From Kibdelosporangium philippinense (GTDB lineage: Bacteria > Actinomycetota > Actinomycetes > Mycobacteriales > Pseudonocardiaceae), in assembly GCF_021390435.2 (NCBI RefSeq), contig NZ_JAJVCN010000002.1, positions 1,302,001-1,366,000 of the forward strand: a stretch of 64,000 nucleotides of DNA, in the 5' to 3' direction. Positions 33,348 through 42,028 of the stretch are shown here, piece by piece. The notes below the pieces were generated by a model. It did no database searches. It saw only the letters and a list, made by a program, of their open reading frames with translations, and was not told the origin of the DNA. Within the stretch, counting starts at the first letter, position 1. Each line of letters opens with the position of its first letter. A program made the position numbers and the translations under genes.

Positions 33348-34187
33348 ATGACTGTTTTCCAGACCCCGGAACCGATCTTCGTCACGCTCGATCTCGCTGT
33401 CGGCGAAGCGCGGATCTTCGCCAGCGATCGCGTTGACACTGTTGTGGACGTCCGGCCACGGGATGATTCCAGTAGTAACGACCGGAAGGCGGCCGAAAAA
33501 ACAATCGTCGAGTATTCCGACGGCAAGCTGGTCGTCAAAACACCGAAATGGCCGATGGTCGGCAAGGGCGGCACGCTCGACATCACGATCGAGCTGCCCG
33601 CCGGCAGCAGGCTCAGGGCCGACGGGCAGGTGGCCGAGCTCTACGCCGAGGGCCGGCTCGGCGACGTGCACTACGAGACCGATCACGGCGGCGTCAAGTT
33701 CGAGCAGACCGGAGTGCTGACGGTGACCAGCGGGCACGGCAAGGTGGTCGTCGGTCAGGTCACCGGACACGCCGAGCTGCGCACCGGGTCCGGCGACGTG
33801 AAGGTCGGCCGGGTGGACGGCACCGCGAACGTCAAGAACAGCAACGGCCGGATCAGCATCGGCGAGGTCTCCGGCGAGCTGAAGGTGACGTCGGCCAACG
33901 GTGAGGTCGAGGTCGAGTCGGCCGCGGCTGGCTTGACCGTGAAGAACTCGCACGGTGACATCCGGATCGGCGAGGTCGTCCGTGGCACGGTTTCGCTGAC
34001 CACCAACCACGGCGGCGTGGAATTCGGCGTACGCGAAGGAACCGCGGCCTGGCTGGAGCTCAAGACCAAGCACGGCACGGTTCGCAACAACCTTGAGACG
34101 ACCGAGGCGCCGGGGAACACCGAAGAGACCGTGGAAGTTCGTGTCCACACGGGATTCGGCAACATCAAGGTGCACCGCGCGGCCTGA
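33348..34187 (+). CDS. DUF4097 beta-helix repeat protein
   Basis: 279-residue protein made of repeated beta strands of the DUF4097 type: ELRTGSGDVKVGRVDGTANV, KNSNGRISIGEVSGELKV, SANGEVEVESAAAGLTV, KNSHGDIRIGEVVRGTV. These predict a right-handed beta-helix. There is no signal peptide or membrane segment, so it is cytosolic or peripheral; the function of such proteins is not established. An AAAGGA site lies nine bases before the ATG. It lies 27 bases after the ribbon-helix-helix gene and is probably cotranscribed with it. Confidence 0.88.
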   Translation: MTVFQTPEPIFVTLDLAVGEARIFASDRVDTVVDVRPRDDSSSNDRKAAEKTIVEYSDGKLVVKTPKWPMVGKGGTLDITIELPAGSRLRADGQVAELYAEGRLGDVHYETDHGGVKFEQTGVLTVTSGHGKVVVGQVTGHAELRTGSGDVKVGRVDGTANVKNSNGRISIGEVSGELKVTSANGEVEVESAAAGLTVKNSHGDIRIGEVVRGTVSLTTNHGGVEFGVREGTAAWLELKTKHGTVRNNLETTEAPGNTEETVEVRVHTGFGNIKVHRAA

Positions 34188-34347
34188 GTATGGGCACGCA
34201 TGATCCCTCGAACCAGGCAGTGACTCTCGGCATGGCCTGTGGTGCCTGAATCGAGCTTGTGGCTGCAGCCTATTTAATCTTTTCTTTCTCATTCTCTGAA
34301 TTCATGCCGGGGCGGAGCTATGCCCTTCATCAGCCAAGGAAGGAACC

Positions 34348-35298
34348 ATGACGCTTGCGATCAATGTGGCGGGACTGCGGAAGTCCTACGGCGACAAGGT
34401 GGTGCTTGACGGCATCGACCTCACAGTCGCCGAAGGAACGATCTTCTCCCTGCTCGGCCCGAACGGCGCCGGCAAGACCACCACCGTGCAGATCCTGTCC
34501 ACCCTGCTGACCGCGGACGACGGCAAAGTCGTTGTGGCAGGCCATGATCTAGCCGCTAACCCGAGCGGCGTGCGCGGTTCGATCGGAGTGACGGGTCAGT
34601 TCTCCGCAGTGGACAACATGCTCACCGGCGAGGAAAACCTGCTGCTGATGGCAGATCTGCACCACCTGTCCAAAGCAGAGGGACGCACGCGTGCTGCGGA
34701 ACTGTTGGCACAGTTCGATCTGGTCGACGCGGCCAGCAAAACACCGATGACCTACTCCGGTGGCATGCGCCGCAGGCTCGACCTGGCGATGACCTTGGTC
34801 GGCAACCCGAGGATCATCTTCCTCGACGAGCCGACCACCGGGCTGGACCCCCGCAGCCGCCGCACGATGTGGGACATCATTCGCCAGCTGGTCAAGGACG
34901 GCGTGACGATTTTCCTTACGACACAATACCTGGAGGAAGCCGATCAACTCGCGGACCGAATCGCGGTGTTGAACGGCGGCAAGCTGGTCGCCGAAGGCAC
35001 CGCGGACCAACTCAAGCGGCTGATCCCCGGCGGTCACGTCCGACTGCAGTTCGCGGACATCCCACGCCTCAACCACGCCGCGCATGTGCTGGGCGGAACC
35101 CGTGACGACGACGCGCTGACGCTGAGCGTGCCGTCCGACGGCGGAGTCCAATCCCTACGGTCTCTTTTGGACCAGCTGGCCATCGATCTGGTCGAGGTCG
35201 ACAGCCTGTCGGTGCACCTGCCAGACCTTGACGATGTGTTCTTCGCCATGACCGCAAAGGAAACCGCCGATGAGCACACTGGCACTCGCGGTGCGTGA
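34348..35298 (+). CDS. ABC exporter ATPase, DrrA-like
   Basis: 316-residue ATPase of the daunorubicin-resistance DrrA group. Walker A is GPNGAGKTT (about 38-46), the signature is YSGGMRRRLDLAM, Walker B is IIFLDEPTTGLDP, and the switch is LTTQYLEEADQLADRI (Gln replacing the usual His, common in DrrA). A C-terminal domain has VRLQFADIPRLNHAA and SVHLPDLDDVFFAMT. It couples ATP hydrolysis to export through the following permease. A GAAGGA site precedes the ATG at 34348. The gene overlaps the permease gene by 29 bases. The 160 bases before it carry an unusually pyrimidine-rich low-GC tract (about 34270-34305) and a GTGGTGCCT motif. Confidence 0.92.
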   Translation: MTLAINVAGLRKSYGDKVVLDGIDLTVAEGTIFSLLGPNGAGKTTTVQILSTLLTADDGKVVVAGHDLAANPSGVRGSIGVTGQFSAVDNMLTGEENLLLMADLHHLSKAEGRTRAAELLAQFDLVDAASKTPMTYSGGMRRRLDLAMTLVGNPRIIFLDEPTTGLDPRSRRTMWDIIRQLVKDGVTIFLTTQYLEEADQLADRIAVLNGGKLVAEGTADQLKRLIPGGHVRLQFADIPRLNHAAHVLGGTRDDDALTLSVPSDGGVQSLRSLLDQLAIDLVEVDSLSVHLPDLDDVFFAMTAKETADEHTGTRGA

Positions 35299-36040
35299 CT
35301 CGAGCTCCATGCTGCGCCGCGACTTCACGCACTCCAAACGCAACCTGATGATGACCATCAGCGGAATCGCGACGCCGGTGTTCATGATGCTGCTGTTCGC
35401 CGGGGTGTTCGGCGGCGCGATAGGGCCACAAGGAATCGACTACATCGACTTCTTAGCCCCAGGAATCATCATCATGTCGGCAGGCACCGGCTCGGCGGCG
35501 ACAGCCGTAAAAGTCTGCCAGGACATGGCGGAAGGAATCATCGACCGCTTCCGGACGATGGACATCGCCCGTTCGTCCGTCCTGATCGGACAGGTGGTCG
35601 GCAGTGTGATCAGGACAGTGCTGAGCGCGGTGCTCGTCGTCGGAGTGGCGCTGTTGCTTGGCTTCAGTCCGACGGCCAGTGTCGGTGAATGGCTGGCGGT
35701 GCTGGGCATCTACGTCCTGCTGACATTCGCTCTCACCTGGCTGGCCGTCGCATTCGGACTCAAGGCGGCCACACCGGCTGGCGCCAACAGCCTGACGCTG
35801 ATCGTGCAGTTCCTGCCGTTCATCAGCAGCGCGTTCGTCAACCCGGCGACGATGTCCGCGCCAGTCCGCTGGTTCGCCGAGAACCAGCCGTTCAACCCGG
35901 CCATCGAAACCATCCGCGGCCTGCTCACCGGCGGCCCGATCGGCAACAACGCCTTGATCGCGGTCATCTGGGCGGTCGTGATCAGTGCCGTCGGCTACCT
36001 CTGGGCCCGCAAGCTCTACAACCGTCCCAAAGCCAAATAG
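35270..36040 (+). CDS. ABC exporter permease, DrrB-like
   Basis: 256-residue ABC-2 type membrane subunit with six predicted helices: near 28-48 (ISGIATPVFMMLLFAGVF), 58-80, 105-130 (VIRTVLSAVLVVGVALLLGF), 140-165, 170-190 and 225-247. It carries the ABC-2 signature region NPATMSAPVRWFAENQPFNPAIETIRGLLTG. It forms the channel of an exporter with the preceding ATPase. Drug resistance is not implied; such pairs also export lipids or peptides. The ATG lies inside the ATPase gene, and the pair is translationally coupled. An 18-bp-stem terminator follows within 11 bases. Confidence 0.92.
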   Translation: MSTLALAVRDSSSMLRRDFTHSKRNLMMTISGIATPVFMMLLFAGVFGGAIGPQGIDYIDFLAPGIIIMSAGTGSAATAVKVCQDMAEGIIDRFRTMDIARSSVLIGQVVGSVIRTVLSAVLVVGVALLLGFSPTASVGEWLAVLGIYVLLTFALTWLAVAFGLKAATPAGANSLTLIVQFLPFISSAFVNPATMSAPVRWFAENQPFNPAIETIRGLLTGGPIGNNALIAVIWAVVISAVGYLWARKLYNRPKAK

Positions 36041-36050
36041 AAGCTGGGGT

Positions 36051-36091
36051 ACGAGCACCTCACTGTCCACACCGGACAGTGAGGTGCTCGT
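36051..36091. terminator. Strong convergent terminator
   Basis: 18-base perfect arms (36051-36068 and 36074-36091, beginning ACGAGCACCTCACTG) with a five-base loop between the convergent ABC permease and DUF839 genes. It has the longest stem among the plain terminators in this window. Confidence 0.92.
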
Positions 36092-36096
36092 CTGTG

Positions 36097-37482
36097 TCAC
36101 AGCGAGCCGTCGCGCCACGGACCGGTGATCGCGAACGTGATCCCCGGAGTCTGGATGTTGGCGAACAACCACTTGCCACGAATGGGGTCGAATGTGGATC
36201 CGCACCATTCCCTGGTCGAGTAGTCACCCGGCCGGATCGCCGGCTTGCCAGGCACACCGTTCGGGATGACGACATTGTTGGCAGCGAACGGGAAAATCTC
36301 TCCCTTGCCGGTTAGTCCGTGCATGAACTGCACACCGCTGCCGTCTTCGCACAGGACGATCCCGCCGCGCGGGCTGACCGCGATGTTGTCCGGATTGGAC
36401 AGAACATCCTGCCCAGGCGACGCGAACAACACCCGCAACCGGCCATTGCGCGGATGGAACTCGAAGACCTGGCCAAGGCCGGTCGGTCCGCCGCTGGTGG
36501 ACACGATGTAGATGCGGCCGTTGCCGTACCACGCGCCTTCGAGCCGGGAGAATGTCGCGCCACCCTTGGCAATTCCTTGGTCCGTTGGCCGAGGCACGTC
36601 AGGGCCTGGGTCCGGTTCGTCGATCCGGACCCAACTGGTCTCGTGGTAGACCGTTCCCGCCGGGTCGGCGCTGGTGCTGTAGGTGGCGTCGCCGATCTTG
36701 AGCATCTCCAGCACACCACCGGCCCGCAGATGCCCACGAACCTTGGGGCGGAAGCGGAACAGGCCCGCCGTGCCGTCGTCCTCGGTTTCGTAGACGTAGC
36801 CGGTGTCCGGATCGATCGCGACAGCTTCGTGCTCGAACCGGCCCATCTCTTTGAGCGGCTTCGGATCGCCCTTGCCGGTCGCGGGAACTTCGAAGATGTA
36901 GCCGTGCTGACGACCGGTGGTCGGGTTGACGTCCAGCGTCTCCTCGCACGTCAACCAGGTGCCCCACGGCGTCGGCCCGCCCGCGCAGTTGCGCACAGTG
37001 CCGGACAGGCTGGCGAAACTGTGTTCGAACTTGCCGTCATCAGGGTCGAACACGATCGTGCTCGTGCCGCCGCCCGCGTCGGAATCGTAAGCGGGATCAG
37101 TGAATTTGCCGTTGAAGCCGCCAACTTCGTGATTGCGGACGAGATGCACGCCACCCCGTCGCCCGGCGCGGAACGCCGCCATCCCGTCATGCAACGACGG
37201 CGTCGGGATCCCGTCGTCCATCAGGTCGCCGGTCCAGCCGTAGCTGATGTATTCGAACCCGCGAGGCAGAAGTAGTAAGGGAAGTCCGGTGGTGTGGTCC
37301 CGAACCGGCGCCAGTGGGCCATAGTCCGGGCTGTGCGGGCGTCTGGTGTTCCGCTCTGTGGCGGCCATCGCTGATCTCGTGGCCAGCGCGTCCAACGCGG
37401 TGGCACCGGCCAGAACAGCCGCCCCGCCAAGCAATGCACGACGGCCAACATCAGGACGTGGTGGTTCTGTGTGCTCGGTCAC
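36097..37482 (-). CDS. Tat-exported DUF839/PhoX-like phosphatase family protein
   Basis: 461-residue secreted protein of the PhoX (DUF839) beta-propeller family, whose studied members are calcium/iron-dependent alkaline phosphatases. A twin-arginine signal (VGRRALLGGAAVLAGATALD) precedes the mature part. Family segments include GMAAFRAGRRGGVHLVRNHE, WGTWLTCEETLD, MGRFEHEAVAIDPDTGYVYETEDDG, LSNPDNIAVSPRGGIVLCEDG and GEIFPFAANN. Phosphatase activity is inferred only. The start is uncertain: GTG 37482 gives MTEHTEPPRP ahead of the twin arginine; GTG 37503 and ATG 37524 are possible. Confidence 0.88.
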   Translation of the reverse strand: MTEHTEPPRPDVGRRALLGGAAVLAGATALDALATRSAMAATERNTRRPHSPDYGPLAPVRDHTTGLPLLLLPRGFEYISYGWTGDLMDDGIPTPSLHDGMAAFRAGRRGGVHLVRNHEVGGFNGKFTDPAYDSDAGGGTSTIVFDPDDGKFEHSFASLSGTVRNCAGGPTPWGTWLTCEETLDVNPTTGRQHGYIFEVPATGKGDPKPLKEMGRFEHEAVAIDPDTGYVYETEDDGTAGLFRFRPKVRGHLRAGGVLEMLKIGDATYSTSADPAGTVYHETSWVRIDEPDPGPDVPRPTDQGIAKGGATFSRLEGAWYGNGRIYIVSTSGGPTGLGQVFEFHPRNGRLRVLFASPGQDVLSNPDNIAVSPRGGIVLCEDGSGVQFMHGLTGKGEIFPFAANNVVIPNGVPGKPAIRPGDYSTREWCGSTFDPIRGKWLFANIQTPGITFAITGPWRDGSL

Positions 37483-37564
37483 AAAGCGAGACTCTTGTCG
37501 CACACCATGGCCGTTAAGCAACATCAGCCCAACGGTTCAATGAATGTGCCCGATAACCACGTTT

Positions 37565-37744
37565 CTAGTCGTCGATGTCTTCGTCGTCGCGCGCGAGGTA
37601 CGTGGCGAGGCGCTCGACGGCCTCTTCGTAGTCGGGGTTGGCGTCGACGAAGGCGCGCAGTTTCTCCGCGAGCCAGCCGAGGGTGACTTCCTCGTCGCCG
37701 CGGCGCCCTTCGAGCTCTTCGATTCCCCGGTCAGTGAAGTACAT
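37565..37744 (-). CDS. DUF6104 family small protein
   Basis: 59-residue acidic protein beginning MYFTDRGIEELEGRRGDEEV, then LGWLAEKLRAFVDANPD and VERLATYLARDDED. This is the actinobacterial DUF6104 family, which commonly lies beside the 2-oxoglutarate dehydrogenase gene as here. The function is unknown. The ATG at 37744 has a GGAGAA site close upstream. It is downstream of kgd on the same strand but separated from it by a strong hairpin. Confidence 0.88.
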   Translation of the reverse strand: MYFTDRGIEELEGRRGDEEVTLGWLAEKLRAFVDANPDYEEAVERLATYLARDDEDIDD

Positions 37745-37763
37745 AGGTTCTCCATACACAAAC

Positions 37764-37791
37764 GGCTCCCGGGGCACGCGCCCCGGGAGCC
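37764..37791 (-). terminator. Terminator after kgd
   Basis: 12-base perfect arms GGCTCCCGGGGC (37764-37775) and complement (37780-37791) with a four-base loop, between the kgd stop and the DUF6104 start. On the minus strand it is followed by GTTTGTG, a partial U-tract. Confidence 0.88.
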
Positions 37792-37807
37792 ATCTTTATA
37801 CAAGACG

Positions 37808-40800
37808 TCAGTCGGCGAAGGCCTGGTCGATCAGGCTTCGCTGCTCGACCTCGTGCACCTTCGACGAACCAACCGACGGGGCCGACATCGGGCGCCGCGA
37901 GACGCGCTTCATGTTGCCCATGCGCTCCGGGAACTTCTCGCGCACGAACAAGCCGTAGAACGGCCACGAGCCCTGGTTGGCCGGCTCTTCCTGCACCCAG
38001 CGCACGTCCGTCGCGTTCGGGTACTTGTCGAAGATCTGGCCGAGCTTCTTCACCGGCACCGGGTAGAGCTGCTCGACACGCACGATCGCCGTGTCGGTCA
38101 CGCCGCGCTTGGCCTGCTCGGCCGCCAGCTCGTAGTAGAGCTTGCCGGACACGAACAGGATCTTGCGCACGCTCGCCGGGTCCGGCTGCGTCGGGTCGTC
38201 GAGCACCGACATGAACCGGCCGGAGGTGAAGTCCTCCACCGCGCTCACCGCCGCCTTGTTGCGCAGCATCGACTTCGGCGTGAAGACGATCAGCGGACGG
38301 GTCACGCCGTCCAGCGCGTGCCTGCGCAGCAGGTGGAAGTAGTTCGCCGGCGTGGACGGCACCGCCACGGTCATCGAGCCCTCTGCGCACAGCTGCAGGA
38401 ACCGCTCGATGCGGCCAGAGGTGTGGTCAGGGCCCTGGCCTTCGTGGCCGTGTGGCAGCAGCAGCACGACGTCGGACAGCTGGCCCCACTTGGCCTCCGA
38501 CGACGAGATGAACTCGTCGATCACCGACTGCGCGCCGTTGACGAAGTCACCGAACTGGGCTTCCCACAACACCAGCGCGTCGCCGTTAGCCACCGAGTAG
38601 CCGTACTCGAAGCCGACCGCCGCGTACTCCGACAGCGCCGAGTCGTACACCAGGAACTTGCCCTGGTCGTCGCTCAGGTTCTGCAGCGGCGTGTACTCCT
38701 GGCCGGTCTTGCGGTCCACGACCACCGAGTGCCGCTGCACGAACGTGCCGCGACGGGAGTCCTGACCCGCGAGGCGGACCATCTTGCCTTCGAGGTTGAG
38801 CGACCCGAACGCCAGCAGCTCGCCGAACGCCCAGTCGATGTCGCCCTCGCGAGCCATCTTGGCGCGCCGCTCGAGCACCGGCTTGACCCTCGGGTGCGGG
38901 GTGAAGCCCTCCGGCAGGTTGATGTGCGCGTCCGCGATGATCTCGATCACCTCGCGCGCCACCGCGGTCGGCACGCGGGCCGGGACCTGCTGCTCTTCCT
39001 CGACCGACGGGCTCGGCACCGGTGGGTGTTTCTCGAGCTCACGCACCTCGTTGAAGACGTGCTCGAGCTGCGAGGAGAAGTCACGCAGTGCCTTCTCGGC
39101 CTCGTCGACCGAGATGTCGCCGCGGCCGATCAGGGCCTCGGTGTACGTCTTACGCACGCTGCGCTTGGTGTCGATGATGTCGTACATCGCCGGCTGGGTC
39201 ATCGAGGGGTCGTCGCCCTCGTTGTGGCCACGGCGCCGGTAGCACAGCATGTCGATCACGACGTCCTTGTTGAACGCCTGGCGGTAGTCCATCGCCAGCC
39301 TTGCCACCCAGTGGCAGGCCTCCGGGTCGTCACCGTTCACGTGGAAGACGGGCGCCTGGATCATCTTGGCCACGTCGGTCGCGTACTGGCTGGAGCGCGA
39401 GTGCTCCGGCGCGGTGGTGAAACCGACCTGGTTGTTGATGATCACGTGCACCGTGCCGCCAGTGCGGTAACCACGCAGCAGCGCCAGGTTCAGCGTCTCG
39501 GCGACGACACCCTGGCCAGCGAACGCGGCATCACCGTGCAGCGCGACCGGCAGGACGGAGAAGCCGCCGACGTCGCCACCCTTGTCCAGGATGTCCTGCT
39601 TGGCCCGCACGATGCCTTCCAGCACCGGGTCGACCGTCTCCAGGTGCGACGGGTTGGCGGTCAGCGACACCTTGGTCTCGCCGTCGCCGAACATCCGGAA
39701 GTACTTGCCTTCGGCACCGAGGTGGTACTTCACGTCACCGGAGCCGTGCGCCTGGCCGGGGTCGAGGTTGCCCTCGAACTCACGGAAGATCTGCGAGATC
39801 GGCTTGCCGACGATGTTGGCGAGCACGTTCAGGCGGCCGCGGTGCGGCATGCCGATGACGACCTCGTCCAGCTCGTACTCGGCGGCCTTGTCCAGGACCG
39901 TGTCCAGCAGCGGGATGACGCTCTCGCCGCCCTCGAGCGAGAACCGCTTCTGGCCGACGTACTTGGTCTGCAGGAACGTCTCGAACGCCTCGGCGGCGTT
40001 GAGCTTGGACAGGATGTACTTCTGCACGGCCGCGTCGGGCTTCTCGTGCGGGATCTCGACGCGCTCCTGGATCCACGTACGCTCGGCCGGGTCGAGGATG
40101 TGCGTGTACTCGATGCCGACCGTCCGGCAGTACGAGTCACGCAGCACGCTCAGCACGTCCCGCAGCTTCATCCGCTCCTGGCCAGCGAAGCCACCGACGG
40201 CGAACTCGCGGTCCAGGTCCCACAGGGTCAGACCGTGCGACAGGATGTCCAGGTCGTCGTGCCTGCGCTGGCGGTAGTTCAGCGGGTCCGTGTCGGCCAT
40301 CAGGTGACCGCGGTTGCGGAACGCGTCGATCAGCTCAATGACGCGCGCGGCCTTGTCGAGCGTGCCCTCCGGGATGTCCTGCACCCAGCGGATCGGCTCG
40401 TACGGGATGCGCAGCGAGGTGAAGACGTCGTCGAAGAACTTGTCCTCACCCAGCAGCAGCTGGTGGATCCGGCGGAGGAACTCGCCGGACTCCGCGCCCT
40501 GGATGATCCGGTGGTCGTAGGTGGACGTCAGCGTCATGATCTTGCTGATGCCCATCTCGACCAGGGCCTTCTCGCTGGTGCCCTGGTACTGCGCGGGGTA
40601 CTCCATCGCGCCGACACCGATGATCGCGCCCTGACCGGCGGTCAACCGTGGCACCGAGTGGTTGGTGCCGATGGTGCCCGGGTTGGTCAGCGAGATCGTG
40701 GTGCCCGAGAAGTCCTCAGTGGTCAGGTGACCGCCACGGGCCTTGCGGATCAGGTCCTCATAGGCCTGCCAGAACTGCGCGAAGGTCATCTCCTCGCAGT

Positions 40801-41521
40801 TCTTGATGGACGCGACCACGAGGGTGCGCCCGCCGTCCTTGGCAGGAAGGTCGATCGCCAGGCCGAGGTTGACGTGCTCCGGCGTGACCAGCTGTGGCTT
40901 CCCGTCCACGTTGGCGTAATGCCGGTTCATGTTCGGGTAGTCCTTCAGCGCACGTACCAGGGCGTACCCGATCAGGTGCGTGAAGGAGATCTTGCCGCCG
41001 CGGGTCCGGCGCAACCGGTTGTTGATCACAACCCGGTTGTCGAACAGCAGCTTGGCCGGGACAGCACGGACGCTCGTCGCGGTGGGGACCGTCAGCGACT
41101 GTTCCATGTTCTTGGCGATCGCGGCGGCGGCGCCGCGGATCGGCTTGCTGGTGTCGCCGTCGTCGGCCTTTTTCGCGGCTGCTGGCTTCGGCGCTGGGGT
41201 CGTTGTCGGCTTCACCGCCGGCTTCGGGGGAGCCGGCGCTGTCGCCTTGGGGGTCGTCGCGGCCTTGGGTGCGGCTGGCGCCTGGCCGTTGGTGTCGGGA
41301 GCAGGCGGCTCGATCTTGGTGACCGTCTTGGTCGCACCTGTGGCGCTGCTGCTCGACACACCCTGAGTCCGCTGCTGCGTGGGCTTGTAGTCGGCGAAGA
41401 AGTCGTGCCACGCGGGGTCTACTGACGCGGGATCCGCGAGGAACTGCTCGTACATCTCTTCGACGAGCCACTCATTGGGGCCGAACTGTGACGCAGGGCT
41501 GCTGCTGGACACGGCTGGCAC
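37808..41521 (-). CDS. kgd: Multifunctional 2-oxoglutarate decarboxylase/dehydrogenase E1-E2 (Kgd/OdhA/SucA)
   Basis: 1237-residue fused TCA-cycle enzyme. An N-terminal helix (NEWLVEEMYEQFLADP), used to bind other subunits and often the FHA regulator GarA/OdhI, is followed by an Ala/Pro/Lys linker (about 50-110). Next comes an E2-type succinyltransferase domain (about 120-360, RKIMTLTSTYDHRIIQGAES). The thiamine-diphosphate E1 domain (about 400-1237) shows VVIGMPHRGRLNVLAN, HGDAAFAGQGVVAE, INNQVGFTT and CYRRRGHNEGDDPS. It converts 2-oxoglutarate to succinyl-CoA together with E3. The GTG at 41521 gives the family start MPAVSSSSP; a GAGG site precedes it. A long open frame antisense to it is only a shadow. 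Confidence 0.97.
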   Translation of the reverse strand: MPAVSSSSPASQFGPNEWLVEEMYEQFLADPASVDPAWHDFFADYKPTQQRTQGVSSSSATGATKTVTKIEPPAPDTNGQAPAAPKAATTPKATAPAPPKPAVKPTTTPAPKPAAAKKADDGDTSKPIRGAAAAIAKNMEQSLTVPTATSVRAVPAKLLFDNRVVINNRLRRTRGGKISFTHLIGYALVRALKDYPNMNRHYANVDGKPQLVTPEHVNLGLAIDLPAKDGGRTLVVASIKNCEEMTFAQFWQAYEDLIRKARGGHLTTEDFSGTTISLTNPGTIGTNHSVPRLTAGQGAIIGVGAMEYPAQYQGTSEKALVEMGISKIMTLTSTYDHRIIQGAESGEFLRRIHQLLLGEDKFFDDVFTSLRIPYEPIRWVQDIPEGTLDKAARVIELIDAFRNRGHLMADTDPLNYRQRRHDDLDILSHGLTLWDLDREFAVGGFAGQERMKLRDVLSVLRDSYCRTVGIEYTHILDPAERTWIQERVEIPHEKPDAAVQKYILSKLNAAEAFETFLQTKYVGQKRFSLEGGESVIPLLDTVLDKAAEYELDEVVIGMPHRGRLNVLANIVGKPISQIFREFEGNLDPGQAHGSGDVKYHLGAEGKYFRMFGDGETKVSLTANPSHLETVDPVLEGIVRAKQDILDKGGDVGGFSVLPVALHGDAAFAGQGVVAETLNLALLRGYRTGGTVHVIINNQVGFTTAPEHSRSSQYATDVAKMIQAPVFHVNGDDPEACHWVARLAMDYRQAFNKDVVIDMLCYRRRGHNEGDDPSMTQPAMYDIIDTKRSVRKTYTEALIGRGDISVDEAEKALRDFSSQLEHVFNEVRELEKHPPVPSPSVEEEQQVPARVPTAVAREVIEIIADAHINLPEGFTPHPRVKPVLERRAKMAREGDIDWAFGELLAFGSLNLEGKMVRLAGQDSRRGTFVQRHSVVVDRKTGQEYTPLQNLSDDQGKFLVYDSALSEYAAVGFEYGYSVANGDALVLWEAQFGDFVNGAQSVIDEFISSSEAKWGQLSDVVLLLPHGHEGQGPDHTSGRIERFLQLCAEGSMTVAVPSTPANYFHLLRRHALDGVTRPLIVFTPKSMLRNKAAVSAVEDFTSGRFMSVLDDPTQPDPASVRKILFVSGKLYYELAAEQAKRGVTDTAIVRVEQLYPVPVKKLGQIFDKYPNATDVRWVQEEPANQGSWPFYGLFVREKFPERMGNMKRVSRRPMSAPSVGSSKVHEVEQRSLIDQAFAD

Positions 41522-41866
41522 TCGCCTCTATCCATCTCGTTCTCGATATTGAACACACTCGCCAACCAAGGCTAGTACCCCGCTCGGGCTGTGTGTGACC
41601 CGATTGAACCTTGTGCGCATGCCAATGATGGGGTATTGCTCACTGAATCGATCAATGAATCGATTCTCCCAGGAGATCTGACCCATCGCCAGACGTTCGT
41701 CGGACGACGACCCGACTGGTCTAGCCCCTACCCGCCCACCCGAAGTTCGTACGCCAAGTGAACAAAAGAACGGCCGGGTTCGGGCGAGGGCGCGACTTAC
41801 GCGCGTCCACCGGCTCCCGCGCCAAGGGCGGTGCAATGCAAGATGCCCTGAGGCAAAAGTGCGCAA
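41522..41866. other. Non-coding region upstream of kgd
   Basis: About 345 bases between kgd and the 22-bp repeat array, with no convincing gene. It should contain the kgd promoter. An AT-richer stretch with ATCGATCAATGAATCGATTC (near 41645-41664) is a partial palindrome around GAATCGAT/ATCGATTC. An open frame of 146 codons on the minus strand has no family resemblance and runs through the repeats. Confidence 0.5.
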
Positions 41867-41990
41867 GGAACGGTCAACACGGTGTGCCGCAAAGGTGGAC
41901 ACGGTCGCAAGCAACGTGCAACACGGTGTGCCGGAACGGTGGACACGGCCTTCAGGAACGGTGGACACGGTGTGACGGAATGGTGGACAC
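41867..41990 (+). repeat. Third array of 22-bp units, without a gene
   Basis: Six units start at 41867, 41889, 41911, 41933, 41955 and 41977, exactly 22 bases apart: GGAACGGTCAACAC, GCAAAGGTGGACAC, GCAACGTGCAACAC, GGAACGGTGGACAC twice, and GGAATGGTGGACAC. The last four copy the order of the inverted-repeat arm at 31135-31214 (degenerate GCAACGTG unit, then three full units), with linkers such as GGTGTGCC and GGCCTTCA. It looks like a solo arm of the cassette family, between kgd and the ABC exporter gene. Confidence 0.88.
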
Positions 41991-42028
41991 GCGCGTGCTT
42001 TGGGCTGGGCTTGGGCTGGGGCTTGGGG

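Noticed and set aside
37544..41425. Open frame of 1293 codons on the plus strand
   Set aside because: It is antisense to kgd, which has clear catalytic motifs over its full length. The antisense frame is low-complexity Arg/Val/His-rich, the usual shadow of high-GC coding sequence.
41528..41968. 146-codon minus-strand frame between kgd and the ABC exporter
   Set aside because: It runs through the 22-bp repeats, has no recognisable domain and no ribosome binding site.
41867..41990. CRISPR array
   Set aside because: The 22-base period has a 14-base conserved core and only 8-base linkers, some of which repeat. There are no unique spacers of about 30 bases and no cas genes.
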